From positions 1 through 5,907 of the forward strand of contig CBIHPC010000357.1 of NCBI GenBank assembly GCA_966211305.1: a DNA stretch of 5,907 bases, in the 5' to 3' direction. The translations under genes were made by a program, and so were the position numbers. The notes beneath the pieces are model-generated. The model was given only the letters and a program-made list of their open reading frames with translations. It was not told where the DNA came from and made no database searches. Shown here in pieces: positions 1 to 5,907 of the stretch. This stretch comes from Niastella sp966211305 (GTDB lineage Bacteria > Bacteroidota > Bacteroidia > Chitinophagales > Chitinophagaceae). Each line of letters opens with the position of its first letter. Position 1 is the stretch's first letter.

Positions 1-157
1 AGTCCTGAATGGGACAGGGATACGTATTATCAGCATTACCTGTAGTACCGTTTCCAATACTGATATCAATTTGGGCGTTGAGCTGAAGCGTTGCAAAAAA
101 CATCAGGATCAACCAGCCAATTTTCTTTACAAGCCTGTATGAGTAGCCGTTTCTCAT
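1..157 (-). CDS. Secreted surface protein, N-terminal fragment (cut by left window edge)
   Basis: Reading leftward from the ATG at 157-155, the frame stays open for 52 codons to the window edge, so only the N-terminus is seen. It has a clear type I signal peptide: a basic n-region (residues 2-12, ending LVKK), a hydrophobic core at about residues 13-24 and a likely cleavage after Ala28 in LNA|Q, leaving an N-terminal Gln as is common in Bacteroidota. The mature start, IDISIGNGTTGNADNTYPCP, resembles the N-termini of large Bacteroidota surface proteins, often T9SS-exported, that begin with a Gly/Thr-rich IGxGTxT segment followed by a YPxP motif. That resemblance is from memory. An in-frame ATG at 226-224 would add 23 residues before the signal peptide, so 157 is the better start. 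No Shine-Dalgarno sequence is visible. It is separated from the DUF4302 gene by 256 bases, so it may have its own promoter. The coding call is fairly firm; the function is not. Confidence 0.68.
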   Translation of the reverse strand, partial: MRNGYSYRLVKKIGWLILMFFATLQLNAQIDISIGNGTTGNADNTYPCPIQD

Positions 158-227
158 GGAGCAGTATTTTGTTTTATAGAATCTTTCTTGCTTACTTTCA
201 ATTTTGGTTAAGGCAATACAATGCATG

Positions 228-259
228 GTCAGGCAGCCGCTGAACGCTAAACGCCTGAC
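228..259. repeat. Perfect 7-base inverted repeat with an 18-base loop
   Basis: GTCAGGC at 228-234 is the exact reverse complement of GCCTGAC at 253-259, and an 18-base spacer separates the arms. The right arm is exactly the third, divergent unit of the heptamer array. The two bases flanking the stem do not pair. No T-run follows the stem in the minus-strand transcription direction, so it is not a typical intrinsic terminator for the DUF4302 transcript. It could be a weak RNA hairpin, a protein-binding dyad or chance. Confidence 0.5.
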
Positions 260-272
260 GCTAAACGCGAAA
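239..272. repeat. Tandem 7-base repeat, four units plus a partial
   Basis: On the plus strand four consecutive heptamers can be read: GCTGAAC (239-245), GCTAAAC (246-252), GCCTGAC (253-259) and GCTAAAC (260-266), followed by the degenerate GCGAAA (267-272). Units 2 and 4 are identical; units 1 and 3 differ from them at one and three positions. The array lies in the non-coding gap between the DUF4302 gene and the secreted-protein gene, about 80 bases upstream of the latter's start. Its role is unknown. It shares the period, but not the sequence, of the array between susC and susD. Confidence 0.75.
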
Positions 273-413
273 TACCAAAGCCTTTCGTTTACAGTGAATA
301 TGTTGCTTGTAACCTGTAGTTTAAATCATATAGTATGCATCGTGCAGCTGTTTTCATAGGGCCGAATCAGCAGCAGGTTTTAAATAGGAAATACAATAAC
401 TTTTGTTTTATCG

Positions 414-1724
414 TCAAAATTGCCAGTTGATCCACGCCTTGCCATCTTTCGCACTCACCATATCATACGTGGTTGAATCGAGGCGCACGAGATAATACCC
501 GCTTGCATCGGAAAACTGTATACGCGTTCTTGCCACGGGTATTGAATCGGCAGAAGGAACCGTGCCCAGCGTACCTAACAAAGGGAATATCACGCGGCCA
601 TCGCCGGTAAATGTGGGTTGACGGAAAGCATTTCCATATGGCAACGACAAAGCGTTATTGATCAGTTTTACATAACCTGCCAGGTCGTAATTGATGCCGC
701 CGGAAGTACCATATCGCGGCCAGAACAACAGGAAATAGAAATTGCTGGTTTCGCTTATGCCATACGCATCATCAACACCGTTTACATGGAAACCTTCCGG
801 TGAGATCCAGTAACCACCCTGGTCGAGCGCATACTGCCACCAGCGCCGGGGGCCATCCAGGTCTATTTTTATCGGCTGGCCGGAACCAACTATTGATGAC
901 GCCGTTCCGTTTACACTGAACGACAATGTTGTGGTTGAGGCATTCCAGCTGATGTTATTCAAAGCCGGAATGGTGGTTGTTCCGTCTGAAAACGCGGGCG
1001 AAAGGATTATGCCATCCGGTGTATAATAATAACCGGTAGTGGAGCTCTTTACATTCCCGTTGGCATCTACCCAGGTAAAGGTGATGTTACGGGTGGTTTG
1101 GTTAACCTGGATCTCATACTGCACACCGCCTGCAACCAGTCGCTTAAAATAAGTGATGTATTTACCAATGTTGCTGAAAAGCCTGTTACCATACTTTTTG
1201 TCGTAATAGTTTTGCATATCCTGTTGGGTAGCTTTTACGAGGAATGCTTTGCTGTTATTGAAACGGCCGGTAAGTTTTACCGTATCGCCGGAAATTCCGT
1301 CTATCGCAAATTCAAAATCGGAGCCCAGGCCGCCGCCATAACCGCCACCGTTCACCGACCCGTCGGGATCGGCCAGCACATGCACATAGGAATACGTATC
1401 GAAGATCAGCGCAGGCTGTTGCAGTGCCTTCAACCGGTAGCTTGCGGTCATTGGCGTTACCGCGGAGGCAGAATCAAAATCGGAGAACATTTCAACCCGG
1501 TTGCTTTCGTTGAATTTGAAATAGAACGACACCACCCCGCCCCTCAGTCCGGCCGGATAGATCAATCCTTTCCAGCCATATGGTGAGGAAGTTAGGGCCG
1601 ACTGATAAGTGGCCAGCGCTTCATTGATACGCTCATCGGGCGACTTATCAAAAGCATCTTCGGGTTTGTTGCAACCGGCGAGTGCGATAGTTGCTGCCAA
1701 TAAGTATGTAAAAGACTTTTTCAT
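414..1724 (-). CDS. DUF4302-type lipoprotein of a SusC/SusD locus
   Basis: This is a complete 436-residue lipoprotein of unknown biochemical role. A type II signal peptide is clear: basic MKK start, hydrophobic stretch and lipobox LAGC with Cys18 as the lipidated residue, followed by an acidic, Lys-containing linker (NKPEDAFDKSPDE). Features I associate with DUF4302 are the early YGWKGLIYPAG segment (about 49-59), an SFYFKF beta segment (66-71) and a Gly-rich stretch around 126-135 leading into SDFEFAIDG. The remainder is rich in predicted beta-strand and aromatic residues, including the RRWWQY segment at 293-298. No catalytic motif is visible. The start at 1724 is set by the signal peptide and lies 15 bases after the metallopeptidase stop, which implies co-transcription. 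The stop is TGA. DUF4302 proteins are known as frequent neighbours of SusC/SusD and the zinc metallohydrolase lipoprotein. A ligand-binding or structural role in the envelope is inference. Assignment to the family is from recall of sequence features. Confidence 0.85.
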   Translation of the reverse strand: MKKSFTYLLAATIALAGCNKPEDAFDKSPDERINEALATYQSALTSSPYGWKGLIYPAGLRGGVVSFYFKFNESNRVEMFSDFDSASAVTPMTASYRLKALQQPALIFDTYSYVHVLADPDGSVNGGGYGGGLGSDFEFAIDGISGDTVKLTGRFNNSKAFLVKATQQDMQNYYDKKYGNRLFSNIGKYITYFKRLVAGGVQYEIQVNQTTRNITFTWVDANGNVKSSTTGYYYTPDGIILSPAFSDGTTTIPALNNISWNASTTTLSFSVNGTASSIVGSGQPIKIDLDGPRRWWQYALDQGGYWISPEGFHVNGVDDAYGISETSNFYFLLFWPRYGTSGGINYDLAGYVKLINNALSLPYGNAFRQPTFTGDGRVIFPLLGTLGTVPSADSIPVARTRIQFSDASGYYLVRLDSTTYDMVSAKDGKAWINWQF

Positions 1725-1739
1725 TAATTGTTCTTTAAA

Positions 1740-2651
1740 CTATTTAATCAGATTAACTACCTGCGCACGTACCTTTGCCTGCAGGCTATAAAAATCTATC
1801 CCCCAGGTATCTTTGAAATAGTTGACCACAATGGCCTCTTTCTGACGCAACTTGCTAATTGCCTGCGCCTGTGTTACATTATTGGCGCTGGTGCCCGGGG
1901 GTATGCTTTTCACAATGGCCTCAAAACCTGCTTTTCCTTCTATCAGCATCATCGACACCATTTCCACGAAATCCTCATCGGGCGACGACATGGAATAAGC
2001 AGTCACGAACCCATCCCTGCGTGCATTTGCATCCGATACGTTATTCCAGTTTGAAGTATAGAAACCAACTGAAATCGATTTATAATCCTGGGGGTACATG
2101 ATGGTCTGGTGAAGAATATGTGCAAACTCGTGCTCGATGGTGTGGAACATTTGTTTGATGTTAAAGGAATCTGAAGGCGTATAACCAGACATATCCCTGC
2201 TTCTGAAATCGTTCAGCACATACAGCACCACCTTTCTTCCGCCTTCGGCCGTACCCAGGGTAATGGTACCGTCGGTGTTCCAGCTGGCGCTGCCGCAGAG
2301 GGCAAAAAATTTCGGAACATATTTTTTCATGAACAAAGAATCCGTTTCTGCGATATACGTATCGATCCACACTTTCTTTACAGCGCTCAGCGCCGGGATG
2401 ATCTTATCTTCCTTAGGCGGTACCAGCGTTTTGTTCAGGCTCAGTTCAAACTGGTCCCATTTATATTTTACCGCTATGTTGAAGGGTTCGGTTAAACTAT
2501 CGTTGATCCAGTTATCTATTGGTGTGGGCGCCCAGGTATCACCGCCTAAACCCGGAATATTCTCTACATCACCAATCGATTCCTTTTTGCAGGAAGCAAG
2601 TGAAAAAACCATATAGAAAACAAAGAGTATTTTTTTTATATCGTTCACCAT
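1740..2651 (-). CDS. Putative zinc metallopeptidase lipoprotein of a SusC/SusD locus (TIGR04549 / Peptidase_Mx1-like)
   Basis: This 303-residue protein has a type II signal peptide with lipobox LASC (Cys21) followed by KKE, so it should be an envelope lipoprotein, possibly surface-exposed. The zinc-site motif HEFAH is at 174-178, inside the longer HEFAHILH. His174 and His178 are the expected metal ligands and Glu175 the catalytic base. A downstream DEDFVEMVS segment (225-233) supplies acidic candidates for a third ligand (Glu230 most likely), although His181 is an alternative. The segment TITLGTAEGGRKVVLYVLND (129-148) matches my recollection of the family named substrate import-associated zinc metallohydrolase lipoprotein. 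Family members sit next to SusC/SusD genes and their substrates are not established. The start at 2651 lies 11 bases after the SusD stop and the stop is TAG. No Shine-Dalgarno sequence is seen, so coupling to SusD translation is possible. Peptidase activity is inferred from the motif; another hydrolase activity cannot be excluded. Confidence 0.9.
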   Translation of the reverse strand: MVNDIKKILFVFYMVFSLASCKKESIGDVENIPGLGGDTWAPTPIDNWINDSLTEPFNIAVKYKWDQFELSLNKTLVPPKEDKIIPALSAVKKVWIDTYIAETDSLFMKKYVPKFFALCGSASWNTDGTITLGTAEGGRKVVLYVLNDFRSRDMSGYTPSDSFNIKQMFHTIEHEFAHILHQTIMYPQDYKSISVGFYTSNWNNVSDANARRDGFVTAYSMSSPDEDFVEMVSMMLIEGKAGFEAIVKSIPPGTSANNVTQAQAISKLRQKEAIVVNYFKDTWGIDFYSLQAKVRAQVVNLIK

Positions 2652-2662
2652 TGCATCATGAT

Positions 2663-4117
2663 TTAACGTGGGTTTAATTCAACACCAGACAGTCTGGCTG
2701 ATTCAGGAATTTGAAACAACCGGCGCTTATCGCCCGGCTCAAGTGTAAGCGTTGGTCCATTAACGGTGGTATGTGTTACCGGCAGATCATAGCGTGCCAG
2801 ATCGAACCAGCGCATACCTTCCTGTACGAACTCGGCGCGTTTAAAATCGAGCAAAGCCGCTAACATCGCCATCCGCAGATCTGACGTATTATAATAGGTT
2901 GTGAGCCTGCTATTGGTGATCGTATGCGCCGCCGCATTATAATTGTAGATGCGGGTTGAAGCGTACTCATTGAGGTCGTGTAACGCTTCGCCCAGGTCGT
3001 TGAGATATATCCTCGCTTCAATTCTATTGAACAATGCTTCCTCGGCAGTAAACAGGGGCACCATCACATAAGGATAACCAATGGTAGCGTTCACCGATAA
3101 CTTTACAAAATATTCATTGATCTTTGGCAACATGTAATTGTTGGTTCCAACCGTATAGGTTTGGCGGGTGAAAGCCCAGGCACCTCCGGTTACATTCGAG
3201 CTCAGGATCTCCGTTCTTTTATCTGCATCCAGACCATAGCGTTCGCTATAATAATTTCTTGCCCACAAAGAAGCGGTTTCAACCAGCAACAGGTTGGCCG
3301 GTTCGGAAGCTTTTGCATAATTAGCCCAAAGTTCTCTATAGGTCTGCGTGAGGTAGGTGGTATTCCACGGGCGTAAACCGGCAGTGATATTCGTTGTGGA
3401 GAACACGGCGCTGGCATGGTTGAGCGCTTTGGCATAATCCTGTTTATACAGGAAAAAACGCGCAGCAAATGCGTTGGCTGCCGCTTTGGTAAAATGATAA
3501 CGCGGCACGGTGTAACGCGTATCATCGAGCAGCGGCAAACCGGCCAGCAGGTCCTTTTCGATCATTTCATAAACATAACCCACCGTTTTGCGGGTATACT
3601 TCTGAAAGATCACCTTCTCCGGGGTAAGCACATAAGGAATACCGGCATCGGTTGATGAACCGGTAGCGCTATATGGTTTGGCAAACAGTGTCACCAGCAT
3701 AAAATGCGCATAGGCCCGGCAGATCAGCGCCTCGCCTTTCTGCGACGAATACCTGCCCGGGTCAGGCGCCTGATTACATGCTTCCAGCGCCTGATTAGCT
3801 GCAGCGATGGCCGCATAACAGGCATTCCAGTAGCCTTCGGGTGAATCCTGTTCGTTCTCGGTTACATCTTCAAAAAAATAGGGTTGTTTTACAGTAAGAT
3901 CGAGGCCGCCCGTTCCTTTATCGGATACATTATCTGAAATGGACTCGGTGAAAGCCATGTAGTTCCCTTGCGGGTATGCGGTAGCCAGTATTTGCGACAC
4001 CTGCTCCGGCGATTCCAGCGAAGCCCGGTTATCGGGATGCTTCTCCAGGAATTTTTTACAACTGGCACCAGTCCCTAACAGTGATATTAGTAATGTATAT
4101 GATAATACTTTTTGCAT
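2663..4117 (-). CDS. SusD/RagB-family substrate-binding lipoprotein
   Basis: This complete 484-residue protein should be the surface lipoprotein that forms the lid over its partner SusC transporter and captures substrate. A type II signal peptide ends in GASC (Cys20), followed by KKFLEKHPDN, a typical SusD start. The SusD N-terminal helical region is recognisable in YWNACYAAIAAANQALE (96-112) and in GEALICRAYAHFMLVTLFAKPY (128-149, first to last residue). The C-terminal RagB/SusD domain shows EEALFNRIEARIYLNDLGEA (359-378), then KRAEFVQEGMRWFDLARYDL (426-445) and the family-typical ending, with FQIP at 468-471 and a terminal NPR. Length is normal for the family and there is no break. It lies 66 bases downstream of the SusC stop. 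The ATG at 4117 is set by the signal peptide; the preceding bases are AT-rich without a Shine-Dalgarno sequence. The substrate cannot be read from the sequence: other members bind glycans, and RagB handles peptides. Confidence 0.97.
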   Translation of the reverse strand: MQKVLSYTLLISLLGTGASCKKFLEKHPDNRASLESPEQVSQILATAYPQGNYMAFTESISDNVSDKGTGGLDLTVKQPYFFEDVTENEQDSPEGYWNACYAAIAAANQALEACNQAPDPGRYSSQKGEALICRAYAHFMLVTLFAKPYSATGSSTDAGIPYVLTPEKVIFQKYTRKTVGYVYEMIEKDLLAGLPLLDDTRYTVPRYHFTKAAANAFAARFFLYKQDYAKALNHASAVFSTTNITAGLRPWNTTYLTQTYRELWANYAKASEPANLLLVETASLWARNYYSERYGLDADKRTEILSSNVTGGAWAFTRQTYTVGTNNYMLPKINEYFVKLSVNATIGYPYVMVPLFTAEEALFNRIEARIYLNDLGEALHDLNEYASTRIYNYNAAAHTITNSRLTTYYNTSDLRMAMLAALLDFKRAEFVQEGMRWFDLARYDLPVTHTTVNGPTLTLEPGDKRRLFQIPESARLSGVELNPR

Positions 4118-4155
4118 GTTCGCTATAAATTTCGAGTTATGCTTTTCGGGATTCT

Positions 4156-4183
4156 ATTGCCGATTCACGATTGCCGATTGCCG
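4156..4183. repeat. Tandem 7-base repeat, four units, abutting the SusC stop codon
   Basis: On the plus strand four heptamers lie end to end: ATTGCCG (4156-4162), ATTCACG (4163-4169), ATTGCCG (4170-4176) and ATTGCCG (4177-4183). In the transcribed (minus) sense this reads CGGCAAT, CGGCAAT, CGTGAAT, CGGCAAT, starting at the first base after the SusC TAA. The array fills 28 of the 66 bases between SusC and SusD and ends 38 bases before the SusD ATG. The unit is not self-complementary, so the array does not make an obvious hairpin. It may be a mobile or slippage-derived intergenic repeat, or may influence the SusC/SusD expression ratio. Function is unknown. Confidence 0.85.
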
Positions 4184-5907
4184 TTAAAGTCCGACTTTAA
4201 GCGCCAGCGTGATCTGCTTCTGCACCGGCTGCGCTACGCCCCCGGAATTAAAGAACTCAGGGTCCTGGCCACGCAGCTTTTCATCGCTGTAGATCAGCCA
4301 GGGATTAATAGCGGCAGCAGTTACAGAAGCATTATTTAATTTGAATTTATTGATCATCGAAGCGGGCAACTGGTACGCCAGCGATACGGTCTTTAACCGT
4401 ATCATATCGCCTTTGGCTACCCGCTCGGTTGAATAGTTATAGTTGTTGTAAGGATATGCGCCACCTAACTGCGCCTGGGCAAATGCATCCAGTATGGAAG
4501 GAACACTGGTATATTTTTCATCACCGGGCAGGCTCCAGCGGTCGTAAAATTCCCTGGGCATGGCATCCAGGTCGGAATAGCTGGTTCTGAACGAAGGGTA
4601 CAACCTGATGGTATTGCCTGCCTGGTAAGTGATGAACACGTTCAGTGAAAAAGCCTTGTAATGAAAGGTGTTTGAAAATCCACCGGTAATGGGCGGATCA
4701 ACCGGTCCCTCGTATTGCAGGTTGCCTGTCGACTCAGACTGCATATACACCGTTTTACTGCTTTTTCCTTCTTCATCGACAAAAGTGGGGGCGCCGGTAA
4801 ACGGTTCCAACCCGTTATATTTTATAGAGAAAAGGCTGCGAACAGGATAGCCTTTTTTATTGCCGCCTTCAGCGCTTACCAGGTTGAAGATATTGGGCTC
4901 ATTTTCTGCGTTGGTGATCTTGGTTGTGTTATAACCAAAGGTCAGTGTCGTTTTCCAGCCCCAGTTCTTTTTACGGATAACTTCACCGCTTAACAGTACT
5001 TCCACGCCCCTCGAATCCATATCGGCATAGTTGGCCGCTTTATAAGGCTCACCGCCGATACCTGAGGTTTTAATGGTGCTGATGAGATCAAAACTTTTGC
5101 GTTGATAAACATCGAGGCTCACGTTCATTCGCCTGCCCAGGAACCCGGCATCGATACCCAGGTTGGTCGTATACAATTTTTCCCAGGTAAGATCGCTGTT
5201 TTCGAGATTGATGAGCTGGATCACAGATTCCGTTTCATTGGCGTATGGGCGCCTTGAAGTGGCATTTTTCAACACGATGCTCGAGTTGGTGGCAGGGCCC
5301 ATACTGGCCGTTAAACCATACGTACCGCGCAACGTGAGGTAATCGACAAACCCATAATCACGCATAAACTCTTCCTGGTCTATATTCCATGAACCGGCCA
5401 CACTCCAGGTTGGCAGCCAGCGGGCTTTGGGCGATTTTCCCAACCGGTTGGAACCATCATAGCGAACCGTACCTGTAAAATTATATCTGGAATCATAAGT
5501 GTAAGTACCGGATGCATATAAAGCCACAAAGCGATCAAACTCCTTGCTCATTTCATAGTATGGGAAATTCGCTTCTATCGATTGCTTCAGGATCCGGTAA
5601 TCGGTAAAGGGCACTCCGCCATTCTCATACTGGTAACCATAACCGGTATTGGAGTAATGCTGCCTGTCGGCATACTTTATCTGCTGGCCAGCCAATGCAT
5701 TCACAACATGTTTACCCGCAATAGTTTTCGTATAGTTCAAACTGTTGCGGATATCGAAGTTCACCAGGGCGTCTTCAGACCGGTTGTAGAAACCGCCATA
5801 AGGCAGCACCACTTCGGGCAATGCTTCCGGGTCATCGGGGTCTCTGTACAGAAATTTATTGGCGTTGCGAATGGTGGATGTTTGCGCAGCGCGATAGGCG
5901 TTTGCCA
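4184..5907 (-). CDS. SusC/RagA-family TonB-linked outer-membrane transporter, C-terminal part
   Basis: The frame is open from the right window edge to a TAA at 4186-4184, giving 573 complete visible residues. This is the C-terminal half or more of a transporter that usually has about 1000 residues. The signal peptide, carboxypeptidase-like domain, TonB box and plug are outside the window. What is seen is the beta-barrel: alternating aromatic/polar strands with SusC-typical segments such as FTGTVRYDGSNRLG (143-156 of the visible part), TLRGTYGLTASMG (191-203), NLENSDLTWEKLYTTNLGID (233-252) and NYADMDSRGVEVLL (292-305). The first 28 visible residues precede an in-frame TTG at 5821 that could be mistaken for a start; coding continuity and SusC-like content on both sides argue against that. 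The barrel ends ITLALKVGL, with a final Leu where an aromatic residue is more usual. With SusD it would form the energised importer of the locus. No frameshift is seen. Confidence 0.96.
   Translation of the reverse strand, partial: ANAYRAAQTSTIRNANKFLYRDPDDPEALPEVVLPYGGFYNRSEDALVNFDIRNSLNYTKTIAGKHVVNALAGQQIKYADRQHYSNTGYGYQYENGGVPFTDYRILKQSIEANFPYYEMSKEFDRFVALYASGTYTYDSRYNFTGTVRYDGSNRLGKSPKARWLPTWSVAGSWNIDQEEFMRDYGFVDYLTLRGTYGLTASMGPATNSSIVLKNATSRRPYANETESVIQLINLENSDLTWEKLYTTNLGIDAGFLGRRMNVSLDVYQRKSFDLISTIKTSGIGGEPYKAANYADMDSRGVEVLLSGEVIRKKNWGWKTTLTFGYNTTKITNAENEPNIFNLVSAEGGNKKGYPVRSLFSIKYNGLEPFTGAPTFVDEEGKSSKTVYMQSESTGNLQYEGPVDPPITGGFSNTFHYKAFSLNVFITYQAGNTIRLYPSFRTSYSDLDAMPREFYDRWSLPGDEKYTSVPSILDAFAQAQLGGAYPYNNYNYSTERVAKGDMIRLKTVSLAYQLPASMINKFKLNNASVTAAAINPWLIYSDEKLRGQDPEFFNSGGVAQPVQKQITLALKVGL

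Noticed and set aside
289..357. Minus-strand 22-codon ORF in the gap after DUF4302
   Set aside because: It is very short, has no ribosome binding site and no recognisable peptide features. An ORF of this size is expected by chance.
158..413. Promoter or intrinsic terminator in the 256-base gap
   Set aside because: I found no TAnnTTTG element with a suitably spaced upstream TTTG on the minus strand, and no stem followed by a T-run. A promoter may exist but cannot be supported from the sequence.
1098..1586. 162-codon open frame on the plus strand
   Set aside because: It lies wholly antisense to the DUF4302 gene and its translation shows no recognisable domain or signal. It is a shadow of the real gene's codon usage.
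3202..3525. 107-codon minus-strand frame inside SusD
   Set aside because: It overlaps the SusD gene on the same strand in another frame, and SusD has clear family motifs on both sides of this region.
4156..4183. CRISPR-like or transposon-end interpretation of the heptamer array
   Set aside because: The units are contiguous 7-mers without spacers and there are no terminal inverted repeats or transposase remnants nearby.
4112..4339. Plus-strand 75-codon frame across the SusC-SusD gap
   Set aside because: It runs antisense through the SusD start, the heptamer array and the SusC end, with no family resemblance and no conserved features.
5819..5821. Apparent TTG start for SusC
   Set aside because: The frame is open upstream to the window edge with plausible SusC residues, and a start here would remove the signal peptide and plug. 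It is an internal Leu codon of a gene cut by the window.

Overview
This window looks like part of a Bacteroidota chromosome. The evidence is a SusC/SusD pair in the usual order, three consecutive lipoproteins with type II signal peptides, start codons without a Shine-Dalgarno sequence, and a secreted protein with a signal peptide ending in Ala-Gln. The mixed base composition and the flavour of the proteins suggest the Chitinophagaceae (Chitinophaga/Niastella-like). That family-level placement is inference, made without a database search.

Every gene I can support lies on the minus strand, so the locus reads from the right edge to the left. It starts with a SusC-type TonB-dependent outer-membrane transporter (4184-5907), whose N-terminal part lies beyond the right edge. 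A 66-base gap containing four tandem 7-base units (4156-4183) follows, and then a complete SusD/RagB substrate-binding lipoprotein (2663-4117). Eleven bases later comes a putative zinc metallopeptidase lipoprotein with an HExxH motif (1740-2651), and 15 bases later a DUF4302-type lipoprotein (414-1724). Short spacing and shared orientation make these four genes a likely single operon, with its promoter to the right of the window.

A 256-base non-coding gap (158-413) follows. It holds a second, unrelated 7-base tandem repeat (239-272) and an overlapping perfect 7-base inverted repeat (228-234 / 253-259). I see no convincing Bacteroidota-type promoter (TTTG / TAnnTTTG) or U-tract terminator there. 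At the left edge is the start of a further minus-strand gene (1-157), coding for a secreted protein with a signal peptide and a mature N-terminus like that of large surface or T9SS-exported proteins.

Taken together, SusC and SusD would form an outer-membrane uptake complex. The metallohydrolase and DUF4302 lipoproteins would be accessory envelope components, possibly surface-exposed, that bind or process the imported material. No glycoside hydrolase, polysaccharide lyase or sulfatase is visible, so the locus does not read as a classical polysaccharide utilisation locus. A peptide or protein-derived substrate is a reasonable guess but unproven. No RNA genes, insertion sequences, CRISPR arrays or phage genes were found.
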